From Sporolactobacillus inulinus (GTDB lineage Bacteria; Bacillota; Bacilli; Bacillales; Sporolactobacillaceae), in NCBI RefSeq assembly GCF_006539285.1, contig NZ_BJMS01000001.1, forward strand, positions 1 through 49,033: DNA of 49,033 nt. The letters run 5' to 3'. Both the position numbers and the translations under genes were made by a program. Numbering within the stretch: the stretch's first letter is position 1; each line of letters begins with the position of its first letter. Positions 34,938 to 42,462 of the stretch are shown one piece after another. The notes below the pieces were generated by a model that was not told the origin of the DNA, ran no database searches, and saw nothing but the letters and a program-made list of their open reading frames with translations.

Positions 34938-35697
34938 GCCTTGCTGATTCAAGCCAATAAAGCAGAATACCTGATGCTACGGCGACATTCAGCGATTCAG
35001 CACGGCCGGCCATTGGGATCTTGACCTGCCGATTCATTTGCGCCAACAGTTCCGGTGACGCCCCGTTGCCCTCATTGCCGACAACGAGTCCATAATAAGG
35101 ACTGGACACCTTAACCTGATGCAGCTCATCGCCTTGAAGTGAAGAACCATATAATGGAATGTTCAGCTGTTTCATCTCGTCAGCCAGCGTAAACAAGTTC
35201 TTATGGATTACCGGAAGATGAAAGTGCGAGCCTTGCGCGGAACGCAGCGTCTTCGCATTGTAACCGTCAACACATCCATCTCCAAGATAGATTGCGTTGA
35301 GTCCGAAAGCGTCCGCAGTTCGGATCAGCGTCCCCAAATTTCCTGGATCTTGCACCCCGTCAACGAGTAAAAAGCGTCCGGGTTTCAGAGTGAGCGATAA
35401 GCTCTTCAAATCACAAACAGCAATAATGCCTTGTGGGGTTTCCGTTTGTGATAGCTCGGTAAAAATTTTGTGGGTCACCTGAAAAACTTCAATAGAATCA
35501 AGCGGCCAATCATCCGGAAGATGAAAAGCTTCATCAATCAGAATCGCGTGCACATGTTCCTTGGCAGAAAAAACCGCTTCCTGTACAAGATGCGGTCCCT
35601 CAATCAAATACATTTGCTCCCGTTCGCGCCATTTTCGCGTTTTTAATTTTTTCCATAGCTTAACTTTTTCGTTTTGCAAAGACACCATTCGACGCAC
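34930..35697 (-). CDS. ysgA: TrmH/SpoU-family RNA 2'-O-methyltransferase (YsgA-like)
   Basis: GTG 35697 is chosen: AAGGAG stands eight bases upstream, and codons further 5' lack such a site. The 255-residue protein has an N-terminal RNA-binding substrate domain and a SPOUT methyltransferase fold with VDGVQDPGNLGTLIRTADAFG, GLVVGNEGNGASPELL and IPMAGRAESLNVAVASGILLYW, the three conserved SpoU motifs that form the AdoMet-binding knot. It likely methylates a ribose in rRNA. It lies between pheS and the divergent sspI, as in B. subtilis. Confidence 0.93.
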   Translation of the reverse strand: MRRMVSLQNEKVKLWKKLKTRKWREREQMYLIEGPHLVQEAVFSAKEHVHAILIDEAFHLPDDWPLDSIEVFQVTHKIFTELSQTETPQGIIAVCDLKSLSLTLKPGRFLLVDGVQDPGNLGTLIRTADAFGLNAIYLGDGCVDGYNAKTLRSAQGSHFHLPVIHKNLFTLADEMKQLNIPLYGSSLQGDELHQVKVSSPYYGLVVGNEGNGASPELLAQMNRQVKIPMAGRAESLNVAVASGILLYWLESARLA

Positions 35698-35782
35698 AAT
35701 GAGAACTCCTTCTAAGCAGCAGCAAGCACGCGGCATGCTCGCTGCTTTGTCTATTCAATCTGTATTTATGCCCAATTTTTTC

Positions 35783-35811
35783 GCATAATTGCGCTTTCGC
35801 TACCCATACTA
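35783..35811 (+). promoter_or_regulatory. Sigma-G promoter of sspI
   Basis: GCATA (35783-35787) and CATACTA (35805-35811) are separated by 17 nt, an exact fit to the sigma-G consensus (GHATR, CATNHTA). It lies about 47 bp upstream of the sspI start, consistent with forespore expression. Confidence 0.8.
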
Positions 35812-35857
35812 TACCATAGTTCAACTCATTTCATTGCTAGAAAGGAGCATGTCATTC

Positions 35858-36061
35858 ATGGATTTAGACATTCGCCGTGCCGTGCTGCATAATCTATCGG
35901 GCAATAATAAGCAGCAGCTGCAGGATACCGTTATTGATGCCATTCAAAATGGCCAAGAAAAAATGCTTCCCGGCCTCGGTGTTCTCTTTGAAGTCATTTG
36001 GAACAAAGCAGATTCTTCGTTTCGCGATCAAATGCTGACCCGTCTCGAACAAGGTGTTTAA
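35858..36061 (+). CDS. sspI: Small acid-soluble spore protein I
   Basis: ATG 35858 is the start (GAAAGGAG about ten bases upstream; homologues also begin MDL). The 67-residue product, [17 protein letters not shown] and on through [17 protein letters not shown], is clearly SspI, a minor small acid-soluble protein of the spore core made only in the forespore. It is not of the DNA-binding alpha/beta type and its function is not known. A sigma-G promoter precedes it and a terminator follows, so it is monocistronic. Some five residues shorter at the C-terminus than the B. subtilis protein as I recall it. Confidence 0.95.
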   Translation: MDLDIRRAVLHNLSGNNKQQLQDTVIDAIQNGQEKMLPGLGVLFEVIWNKADSSFRDQMLTRLEQGV

Positions 36062-36073
36062 CAAACCGTAAGG

Positions 36074-36112
36074 CAACAATCGGGAGCTTAGGCTTCCGAT
36101 TGCTTTTTGTTT
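36074..36112 (+). terminator. Terminator after sspI
   Basis: CAATCGGGAGC pairs with GCTTCCGATTG (one mismatch) around TTAG, followed by CTTTTTGTTT. Confidence 0.85.
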
Positions 36113-36127
36113 CCGCGCAAAATGCAT

Positions 36128-37285
36128 TTAAAAGCGATCCGTTTTCCAGCAAACAAACGCATTCTTTTGAAAGAGGGAAGTATAAGGCTGCTTTTCTCCA
36201 TCCATTCCAAGCAGAAGATCATGAATAAAATCCGTTTCATCGCGTTCAATGGACGGTTGAAAAGTGATCGAGTCGCTCGGCAGCGCTGTAACCACTTGCC
36301 CTTTTTCACGATAAAAAAGAATCGCTTCAGATCCGACGCGTACCAAAAGACGTTCTCCACCCGTCAGGTGCTTCGAAAAAATCGGCTCAAGTTTCCGGCA
36401 AAGTTTAGGAAGCCGTATGACTTTCCACATCGTCCTTGTATTGTCTTGATGATGCGCGCCCCATCGTTCAAACCATTGCCGCAGCGCATGGGATTCCGGC
36501 ATCTGTGCACTCATAAATTTTCCTCGAGGGCAAGCTTCTTTCACACGCTGCACTAGTGCAGGAAGAGCCGCTTCATGGCCTGGCAGATAACAGCATTCCT
36601 GCAGACCGAGGGTTTCGTGATCGAATGCTTCCCATCTGAGATAGGCAACCAACCGCCGATTGCAAAAAGCAGCGAAACCGCCACCCGTTCGATTGTTCAG
36701 CCACTTGAACTGCCCGTTCCAGTAAGCCGCTGATCGAATCGTCGGACCAACTAATGATTGATTATACCTATCATAAAGCAGCGCGATTTCGTTCCGATCA
36801 TGTTCCTTCAAGGAACGAATGGAATAAAGCCGGTTTCCCTTAGATTCTTCCGGTATGCGCGAAGCCTCAAGCACCTGTTCCTTCACGTGCAGCACATGCC
36901 AATCTTCTTTTTCATAAAAGGCAGGAATTCCCGTATAGAGCATCGACAGATCAAAGTCATGTTCCATCATCCATTTCGATTGTCGATTCAATAGGGTTCG
37001 TACAAGATGCCTGCCGCGATATTCAGGCCGTGCAGCAACATTGCCGATCCCGCCGCATTTCAGTGCAGCCCCATCATAGTTAAGAAAGAATGGGAAAAGA
37101 TGAACAGCGGCAGCCAAATGCCCGTTCACTTTGGCAATCCATGTATGGCGCCAATTCGTGTTTGGGTCCCATTCAATTCTGTCTTTAAAGAATGCGCGTT
37201 CTTTCTGAAAAACGTCGCTCCACAGGCTGAGCGCAGCATGCCACTCTTCCCGGCTTTTTGCTTGCCTGATTTCAGTTGTGTCCAT
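36128..37285 (-). CDS. Eis-like GNAT N-acetyltransferase
   Basis: ATG 37285 has GGGGG five bases upstream; the alternative ATG 37297 has none. The 385-residue protein starts with a GNAT domain whose acetyl-CoA-binding loop appears as IGNVAARPEYRGRHLVRTLLNR (about residues 80-101) after LAAAVHLFPF. Length and a second GNAT-like half, followed by a C-terminal domain, recall the Eis/YbfA-type acetyltransferases, which modify small molecules or proteins on amines; the substrate here is unknown. It is monocistronic and converges on sspI. No such gene stands here in B. subtilis to my knowledge. Confidence 0.75.
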   Translation of the reverse strand: MDTTEIRQAKSREEWHAALSLWSDVFQKERAFFKDRIEWDPNTNWRHTWIAKVNGHLAAAVHLFPFFLNYDGAALKCGGIGNVAARPEYRGRHLVRTLLNRQSKWMMEHDFDLSMLYTGIPAFYEKEDWHVLHVKEQVLEASRIPEESKGNRLYSIRSLKEHDRNEIALLYDRYNQSLVGPTIRSAAYWNGQFKWLNNRTGGGFAAFCNRRLVAYLRWEAFDHETLGLQECCYLPGHEAALPALVQRVKEACPRGKFMSAQMPESHALRQWFERWGAHHQDNTRTMWKVIRLPKLCRKLEPIFSKHLTGGERLLVRVGSEAILFYREKGQVVTALPSDSITFQPSIERDETDFIHDLLLGMDGEKQPYTSLFQKNAFVCWKTDRF

Positions 37286-37452
37286 TTTGACCCCCATCCC
37301 CCAACTCTATAACTACTATATCCTTAATGCGGCGCTCCCATCTGAGTTAGAATTCAAGTGGGTTCTTTATCCTCTTTCTTAATTCGGATGCTTCTTTCAT
37401 TATAAACGATGACGTATCCGTTTTCGGCTTTCATCAACATGAACGAATCAAC

Positions 37453-37491
37453 GCAAAAAAAAGCCCGAAAAAATCAATGCTGATTTTTTCG
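37453..37491 (-). terminator. Terminator of the infC-rpmI-rplT operon
   Basis: CGAAAAAATCA (37466-37476) pairs perfectly with TGATTTTTTCG (37481-37491) around a 4-base loop, followed on the - strand by GGC and a run of eight T residues. The remainder of the 37298-37605 gap shows no gene. Confidence 0.9.
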
Positions 37492-37605
37492 AACTTTTCA
37501 TCACAAGGCGAAGCGCTGTAAGCAGAACCAACAAATTTCAAGAAAATAAAAGAGCACCCATGCCATACAAAAAGTGCGGCAGAGGTGCTGTTTTGATGGG
37601 TAAAA

Positions 37606-37962
37606 TTATTTTGCTGCTGTTTTTGCTTGTTCAGCGAGTGTTGCGAATGCTGCTGCATCGTTAACAGCGAGGTCAGCGAGCATCTTGCGGTTTACTTCAA
37701 CGCCTGCCTCTTTCAAGCCGTAGATCAGCTTGCTATAAGAAAGTCCGTTCAGACGTGCTGCTGCATTGATTCGTGCAATCCACAGTCTGCGGAAGTTACG
37801 TTTGGTCTGACGACGATCACGGTAAGCATAAGTCAGGGATTTGAAGACCTGCTGTTGCGCAACCTTAAACAGTTTGTGTTTTGCGCCGAAATAACCTTTT
37901 GCTAATTTTAATACTCTTTTGCGTCTGCGACGAGTCACATATCCGCCTTTAACTCTTGCCAT
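37606..37962 (-). CDS. rplT: 50S ribosomal protein L20
   Basis: The 118-residue protein begins [20 protein letters not shown] and has the basic N-terminal extension and [22 protein letters not shown] core of L20. It binds 23S rRNA early in 50S assembly. In Bacilli it also represses its own operon by binding the infC leader; a leader attenuator of the right kind lies upstream of infC here. AGGAGG precedes the start. Last gene of the operon. Confidence 0.99.
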   Translation of the reverse strand: MARVKGGYVTRRRRKRVLKLAKGYFGAKHKLFKVAQQQVFKSLTYAYRDRRQTKRNFRRLWIARINAAARLNGLSYSKLIYGLKEAGVEVNRKMLADLAVNDAAAFATLAEQAKTAAK

Positions 37963-38027
37963 TGAAAAAACCTCCTAGAATAAGCCGCCTGCTGCGACAC
38001 TAAAAATAAATCGTTTTAAATTTAAAA

Positions 38028-38222
38028 TCAGTTGTTGATCAGTTTCTTGAGCTTGTTAGCTAGAGTTGGAGTTGCAATTGCGCTCTTATCCAAGTTGCGC
38101 TTTTGCTTGTTCGACTTATGGCTGAACATGTGGCTCGTGTACGCGTGTTCCCGTTTAAACTTGCCGGTACCGGTTTTCTTGAAACGTTTTGCGGCACCTT
38201 TGTGTGTTTTCATTTTTGGCAT
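38028..38222 (-). CDS. rpmI: 50S ribosomal protein L35
   Basis: The 64-residue product ([20 protein letters not shown]...) is L35, basic and of normal length. AGGAGG precedes ATG 38222. It lies between infC and rplT in the conserved three-gene operon. Confidence 0.99.
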   Translation of the reverse strand: MPKMKTHKGAAKRFKKTGTGKFKREHAYTSHMFSHKSNKQKRNLDKSAIATPTLANKLKKLINN

Positions 38223-38297
38223 AACTAAATCCTCCTAGTAAAATCCGTTTCTTAGAACAGCACCTGCTGTCATTCAAAACGCAGTGTAATTGCTCGA

Positions 38298-38813
38298 TTA
38301 TTTGTCGACTTTAGGTGCAAGCACAAGGAACATGCTGCGTCCTTCCATCTTCGGTCTCGCCTCAATAACGCTAATATCGGCACACTCTTCAGCGAGCTTT
38401 TCAAGCACTTGGCGTCCGAGATTTGAGTGCGTAATCGCGCGCCCTCTGAAGCGAACGGACGCCTTGACCTTGTCGCCTTTCTGAAGAAATTTCTTGGCGT
38501 TGCGCATTTTCGTATTGAAGTCATGTTCTTCAATACTCGGGCTGAGCCTAATTTCTTTAAGATTGATGACCTTCTGGTTCTTTCGTGCTTCCCGTTCCTT
38601 CTTCTGCTGTTCAAAACGGTATTTCCCGTAATCCATGATTCGGCAAACCGGCGGCTTGGCACCTGGTGCGACCAGCACGAGATCGAGGTTCACATTCTGA
38701 GCCATCGCTAATGCTTCCGCTTTCGACTTAATGCCGACCTGTTCTCCGTTCTGACCAATCAGACGAACCTGTTGTGCACGAATACCTTCGTTGACAATCA
38801 TATCTTTGCTAAT
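38298..38813 (-). CDS. infC: Translation initiation factor IF-3 with AUU start
   Basis: The reading frame continues upstream, but homologues begin (M)ISKD; the codon at that point is ATT (38811-38813), preceded by GGAGGTGG at ideal spacing. No ATG, GTG or TTG fits. AUU start codons are a conserved feature of infC and allow IF-3 to limit its own synthesis by rejecting non-standard starts. The 171-residue protein has the N-terminal domain ([20 protein letters not shown]), linker and C-terminal domain ([29 protein letters not shown]). It prevents premature subunit joining and checks initiation codons. Confidence 0.95.
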   Translation of the reverse strand: MSKDMIVNEGIRAQQVRLIGQNGEQVGIKSKAEALAMAQNVNLDLVLVAPGAKPPVCRIMDYGKYRFEQQKKEREARKNQKVINLKEIRLSPSIEEHDFNTKMRNAKKFLQKGDKVKASVRFRGRAITHSNLGRQVLEKLAEECADISVIEARPKMEGRSMFLVLAPKVDK

Positions 38814-38837
38814 ATTGAGCCACCTCCAAATAAAATT

Positions 38838-38985
38838 AAGCAAATCGCTGGCTATTTGAGCAAACAAAAATGCGGGCGCAAAAACGCCCGCATTGACCGT
38901 ACATTCGTTAATTCATACCTGGCAACAACATAAAATGCGTCGAACAGGTGAGAAGCCGGGCGCCTCTGCTTTACTCTTTGCAAAT
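38838..38985 (-). promoter_or_regulatory. infC leader with attenuator (probable L20-responsive leader)
   Basis: Between promoter and infC the - strand carries AGAGGCGCCCGGCTTCTCACC and, further on, a strong hairpin ATGCGGGCG / CGCCCGCAT (loop TTTTTG) followed by TTTTTGTTT, a terminator placed about 60 bases before the start codon. The arrangement fits the L20 leader of Bacillales, in which L20 binding promotes termination. The L20 site itself is inferred from position, not demonstrated. Confidence 0.7.
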
Positions 38986-38994
38986 TCATATAAT

Positions 38995-39023
38995 ACTATA
39001 TCATGCATTTTCTTTTCATGCAA
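38995..39023 (-). promoter_or_regulatory. SigA promoter of infC-rpmI-rplT
   Basis: On the - strand TTGCAT (39018-39023) and TATAGT (38995-39000) are spaced by 17 nt, about 180 bp before the infC start. Confidence 0.75.
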
Positions 39024-39147
39024 GTTAAAATTGAAAAATGCGCGTGCTTACCTCGGACAGTCTGGGAGCCTCTTCGTACCCGCTGATGCCTGCCCGTTTG
39101 GTTTACAGCCTGTCGCTGTACTCAGATTCGTATCTTTTCCTATCTAA

Positions 39148-39732
39148 TTAATAAAAGATCTTTTCACGATTTTCAATGAGATAATCGAACATCATATCAC
39201 GGCTGACCTGTTTTGCTTCGTCTTGCAAACCAAGCTGACGCAAGATTTCCAATGCAAAAGGAAGCGTTGTTCCCGCTGCGCGAGAAGTAAGGAGCTTCCC
39301 TGAAACCACGATCGGCTCTTCGTGATAAGCCGCTTGTTTGATGTGATCCTTGAAATCCGGATTGCTCGTCGCCGTTTCGCCTTGAAGCACACCCGCTTGC
39401 TCCAGGGCAATCGGTGCGGCGCAGATTGCTGCTACCAGTTTCCCATTCTCCTTGTAGGCACGAATCAGTTTCTGCGCGCGTGCATCGTCACGAAGCGTCT
39501 GAGCACCTTTCGCCCCTCCCGGAAGATAGATGCCGTCAAAATCAAGAAGTCCCTCACTGTCGATCGACACATCTGCTTTCACAACAATTTTTCGTGAGCC
39601 TTCAACAAGCGGTGTATCGGCAACTGAAGAGAGCACCACCTCAACGCCTCCGCGGCGCAAAACATCAATCGCAGTAACCGCTTCAGTCTCCTCAAAGCCG
39701 TTGGCAAGAAGTACTAGAAATCTTTTCATCAT
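39148..39732 (-). CDS. DJ-1/PfpI family protein (YajL/ThiJ-like)
   Basis: The 194-residue protein has the DJ-1 fold signature: FLVLLANGFEETEA with the conserved Glu, DFDGIYLPGGAKGAQTL, and the nucleophile elbow VAAICAAP with Cys104. The closest type is YajL/DJ-1 rather than the protease PfpI. Members are reported as chaperones or deglycases acting on glyoxal-damaged molecules; the activity here is unknown. GGGGAG lies six bases upstream of the paired ATG codons. It is monocistronic between the infC leader and a set of small ORFs. Confidence 0.88.
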   Translation of the reverse strand: MMKRFLVLLANGFEETEAVTAIDVLRRGGVEVVLSSVADTPLVEGSRKIVVKADVSIDSEGLLDFDGIYLPGGAKGAQTLRDDARAQKLIRAYKENGKLVAAICAAPIALEQAGVLQGETATSNPDFKDHIKQAAYHEEPIVVSGKLLTSRAAGTTLPFALEILRQLGLQDEAKQVSRDMMFDYLIENREKIFY

Positions 39733-39804
39733 CGTTCACTCCCCTTGTTGTTGCTTTGCTGTTATCGTATCATATCGACTGGCCCCATTCAAAGTGCAGC
39801 GCAG

Positions 39805-39867
39805 TTAAAGAAATTGTGTCCCCTTTCCAAAACGCGCGCGAACCACCACAATTATTCCGTTTAACAT
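39805..39867 (-). CDS. 20-aa peptide with strong ribosome binding site
   Basis: GGGAGGCG stands seven bases before ATG 39867, which opens a 20-codon frame ending at TAA 39805. The product is MLNGIIVVVRARFGKGTQFL: a short hydrophobic stretch followed by basic residues. It directly follows the YrzI-like gene and may be co-translated with it. Not recognised; could be a small membrane peptide. Confidence 0.4.
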   Translation of the reverse strand: MLNGIIVVVRARFGKGTQFL

Positions 39868-39903
39868 AAACAACGCCTCCCATCAAAATTTTTTTGGAAA
39901 CCA

Positions 39904-40056
39904 TTACCGAATATAACGTTCGTATTCAAAACGTTTATCAAGCATTCGTTCATGGATTGATTTAATTCTTTTACGGTCTTCGTAGCGTTCGTATGCTGAT
40001 TTCGTCTTTCTGATCGACACTGTAAAGGTCAGAGCAAACAGATTAAATTTAACCAT
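39904..40056 (-). CDS. YrzI-like small protein (50 aa)
   Basis: ATG 40056 follows AGGAGGGGAGGTAAGGGA. The product, MVKFNLFALTFTVSIRKTKS then a highly charged Tyr/Arg/Glu-rich tail, has the pattern of the Bac_small_YrzI family (hydrophobic MxFNLFFFTVTI-like start and a charged tail), tiny proteins of unknown function noted as probable sporulation proteins. The longer frame from 40146 has no ribosome binding site of comparable strength. A 20-codon ORF follows 36 bases downstream. Confidence 0.6.
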   Translation of the reverse strand: MVKFNLFALTFTVSIRKTKSAYERYEDRKRIKSIHERMLDKRFEYERYIR

Positions 40057-40264
40057 TCCCTTACCTCCCCTCCTTAATCGATGTGGGTCATGAAAAAATT
40101 CTCGTTGTTCCATCGGCAATTGCAGATCTGCAGATGCGTGCATCATTCATCATCCTTTCTTAGTCGTCAAGGACCGGCTCCTGATTGTGCGCCAGTCTGA
40201 AAAAATTTATATAAAAGCACAGCGTCCAGCGCAGGCTTTATATACCATTTATTGGTAATTGAGC

Positions 40265-40302
40265 GTAAAAAAAACCGCAAAGGCATCGCCAATACGGTTT
40301 TA
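40265..40302 (-). terminator. Second of two tandem terminators
   Basis: On the - strand AAAACCG and CGGTTTT pair, enclosing an inner GGC/GCC hairpin, with at least eight T residues after the stem. It backs up the terminator immediately upstream. Confidence 0.75.
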
Positions 40303-40305
40303 AGC

Positions 40306-40341
40306 GCACAAAAATACCGCAGGCAATCTGACCTGCGGATT
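40306..40341 (-). terminator. First of two tandem terminators
   Basis: CCGCAGG and CCTGCGG pair around an 8-base loop; the - strand continues TATTTTTG. It ends the small structured transcript. Confidence 0.75.
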
Positions 40342-40380
40342 CGTTCAGTAATTAAGTTTAACCACCATTTGAATAAATGG

Positions 40381-40464
40381 TTAATGCATGAATGAATACG
40401 TGGAGGTCATCCGAAACCTATATGCAATTGGATTACTTTTAACGTTCATTCCAAGTGTCATCAT
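40381..40464 (-). CDS. 27-aa peptide ORF with sequestered ribosome binding site
   Basis: GGAGGT precedes ATG 40464 by nine bases; a second ATG follows at once. The frame ends at TAA 40381 and encodes MMTLGMNVKSNPIAYRFRMT followed by STYSFMH, a polar peptide without membrane segment. The Shine-Dalgarno region GGAGGTCATC is the exact complement of GATGACCTCC located within the last third of the same ORF, so the messenger can fold with its ribosome binding site in a 10-bp stem. A SigA promoter lies 20 bp upstream and two terminators downstream. Whether the peptide or the RNA is the functional product is unknown. Confidence 0.4.
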   Translation of the reverse strand: MMTLGMNVKSNPIAYRFRMTSTYSFMH

Positions 40465-40479
40465 GTTTTGATGACCTCC
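40402..40479 (-). ncRNA. Candidate structured RNA element with SD/anti-SD stem
   Basis: Perfect 10-bp inverted repeat: GGAGGTCATC at 40402-40411 and GATGACCTCC at 40470-40479, separated by 58 nt. In the - strand transcript the 5' arm holds the Shine-Dalgarno sequence. A further hairpin AACCATTT/AAATGGT follows before the tandem terminators, so the whole ~230-nt RNA (about 40493 to 40265) is highly structured. No known riboswitch motif is recognised. Confidence 0.45.
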
Positions 40480-40499
40480 TTTCGTCAATTTACTTTTCT

Positions 40500-40528
40500 A
40501 GTATAGATGGAAATTATTACAATGTAAA
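40500..40528 (-). promoter_or_regulatory. SigA promoter of the small structured transcript
   Basis: On the - strand TTTACA (40523-40528) and TATACT (40500-40505) are spaced by 17 nt, an almost ideal SigA promoter. Transcription would start about 14 nt before the Shine-Dalgarno arm. Confidence 0.75.
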
Positions 40529-40585
40529 CCCGCAATCCATAAATTGGTTGTAATTTTTTCCCTTATTTTTCGACAAGATTCGTCT

Positions 40586-41413
40586 TTATTGCGATACGCG
40601 ATTTCCACTGGTCAAATGCAGGGATGATGGAACAAAGCAGACACGGTCTTCGAAAACCCGATGCAACGTTTTCATCACACCATGATCCGGACGATCGGTA
40701 TAGACAATGACTTGTTTCGGTGCCAAGGCAATCAGCGACAGAACAATCGAGGGCTCCGCCTCAATCCCCCACTGTTTTAAGATCGGATAAAAGGATCGAA
40801 CCGATTGAATGTTTCGAATAAGATGGTGACGCTCATCATAAAGTTTGAAAGGCTGTTCATCATAGACTTCAATCTTCTCGCAGAGCGGTTTATAGGCGCG
40901 AATGATGCGGCGTAGCTTGTCAATAAAAACTTGATACTCCTGCTCCAGCTTGTACTCATCGATCGCAATTTCGACATAGCGTCTCAGTGCTTTTCGATAC
41001 GCGGTTAAACGAAAGCGAACGATGGACGTGAATGAAACGCTATGATGCTCCTGCAAAATACCTTCAAGCGAGTCCATGATAATCGTGCGCCGATCCTCAA
41101 GCACCTCTGTCTGAGGCAAATCATTTTTTTCGCCGGCAAAAATTGCGGACACAATGTTTAAAATAGCAACCTGTTCTTCCGGGTCTGTAAAATAGTAATA
41201 GTTTTCGATGATGGCCATAACCCATTTTTTTTCATAGCGTTCGCAAATATAGCGGGCAATTAACTGCGCAAATTCTTTATAATCCGTCGTTTTTTCCGGA
41301 AAAACAGCCAATCGACTGTTAATAAGCATCACACCAGTGACTTGTCTTAAAGAAGAAGGCAAACGTCGATAGAATTCCGCAGCCTCCTGCCGGGTATCAA
41401 AATCAATCTCCAA
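40586..41413 (-). CDS. ytxC: YtxC-like sporulation protein
   Basis: TTG 41413 is preferred: GGGGAGG is placed eight bases upstream and the resulting N-terminus (LEIDFDTRQEAAEFYRRL) agrees with where YtxC proteins begin, whereas ATG 41473 has no ribosome binding site. The 275-residue protein matches the YtxC family (ARYICERYEKKWVMAIIENYYYF; RFRLTAYRKALRRYVEIAIDEY), conserved in endospore formers and annotated as sporulation-related, without a defined activity. It follows dnaI as in B. subtilis; thrS, which normally comes next, is absent. Confidence 0.88.
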   Translation of the reverse strand: MEIDFDTRQEAAEFYRRLPSSLRQVTGVMLINSRLAVFPEKTTDYKEFAQLIARYICERYEKKWVMAIIENYYYFTDPEEQVAILNIVSAIFAGEKNDLPQTEVLEDRRTIIMDSLEGILQEHHSVSFTSIVRFRLTAYRKALRRYVEIAIDEYKLEQEYQVFIDKLRRIIRAYKPLCEKIEVYDEQPFKLYDERHHLIRNIQSVRSFYPILKQWGIEAEPSIVLSLIALAPKQVIVYTDRPDHGVMKTLHRVFEDRVCFVPSSLHLTSGNRVSQ

Positions 41414-41504
41414 TGGTTCATCCTCCCCGTCCCAACTTATATAAGGACTATATGGGAGGAAGACCTTATTCATGCGCTTTTGTTTTCATTTTTTTAGAAT
41501 TTTA

Positions 41505-42437
41505 TCAACGCCGATTGACACCGGTCATTTCAACTAATTGGGTAAAATGGCGGATACGTTCCATTACACGCTTTGCTTTTACACGTTCCGTCCCGCTTTT
41601 TTGCGAATAGGAGAAATGATCTTCCAGTTCGTCATAGTTGAAGTTCGACGTGTAAAGTGTCGGTAAATGATCCATCATTCGGTATTGAAGAATACTGCCG
41701 AGCACTTCGTCGCGTATCCAGGGTGTAATGGTTTCCGCCCCGATATCATCAAGGATCAGGACGGGTGTCTTTTTCAAGACTTCTAATTTCTCATCGACCG
41801 AATGGTCCTGAATCGCTCCTTTTATTTCTCTGAAAAAGTCGGGTACGTACACAATGAGTGAGGTAATATGGCGCCGTTCAGCGAGTCGCTTCATAATTGC
41901 ACCCATCAAATAGGTTTTGCCGACACCAAACTCGCCGCAAAGATAAAGGCCTTTAGTTTCCGACGGGTTATTTAGGTAGCGCTTTACAAATTCTCCCGCC
42001 GCCAAAATCGCTTCCTGCCGGCCACCTTCTTCTTTGTCGATGGAGTCAAACGTCGCGTTCAGTACGTCTTTGGGTACATAGTAGCTGTGGATGAGATTGC
42101 TTTGCCGCTGCTTTACTTCCTGTTCTTCAAGAAGCGGGCATCGAACAAAGGTCAAGGACGGTGTCCCTTTGTCATTCACTAATTGAGGACGGTAGCCCTT
42201 CATCATGTTCGGACAGTGGTCGAGTCCTGGACAATGCGCACAAGCCTTTCGTTCAGTGACGAACTGAAACAGCCGTGATGCGTTTCTTGACCAAGCCGCT
42301 TCGTCAATATCCGGATTTTTTTCTGCAAATTTGCGAACATCCGGGTGAGTACTCAGCTCGTTTTCTAGTTGACGCCACTGCTTCTGCACATTCCGTCCCG
42401 CTGACAACTCTTTAAATAATGAAGCTAATGGATCCAT
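41505..42437 (-). CDS. dnaI: Primosomal helicase loader DnaI
   Basis: ATG 42437 (MDPLASLF) follows GGGGG at eight bases and matches the family start; GTG 42446 is the alternative. The 310-residue protein has the N-terminal helicase-binding zinc domain (CAHCPGLDHCPNM) and a C-terminal AAA+ domain with Walker A CGEFGVGKTY and Walker B VLILDDIGAE. It loads the replicative helicase DnaC with DnaB and DnaD at the origin and at restarted forks. It follows dnaB by 26 nt. Confidence 0.96.
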   Translation of the reverse strand: MDPLASLFKELSAGRNVQKQWRQLENELSTHPDVRKFAEKNPDIDEAAWSRNASRLFQFVTERKACAHCPGLDHCPNMMKGYRPQLVNDKGTPSLTFVRCPLLEEQEVKQRQSNLIHSYYVPKDVLNATFDSIDKEEGGRQEAILAAGEFVKRYLNNPSETKGLYLCGEFGVGKTYLMGAIMKRLAERRHITSLIVYVPDFFREIKGAIQDHSVDEKLEVLKKTPVLILDDIGAETITPWIRDEVLGSILQYRMMDHLPTLYTSNFNYDELEDHFSYSQKSGTERVKAKRVMERIRHFTQLVEMTGVNRR

Positions 42438-42462
42438 GTCCGACACCCCCTTTTTGATGCGC

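Noticed and set aside
40402-40435. Mirror-image ORF on the + strand starting after the other GGAGGTCATC arm
   Set aside because: The inverted repeat also places a GGAGGT site on the + strand, but the following ATG opens only a five-codon frame and no promoter is seen.
41414-41473. Longer ytxC start at ATG 41473
   Set aside because: No Shine-Dalgarno sequence, while TTG 41413 has GGGGAGG and the family-like N-terminus.
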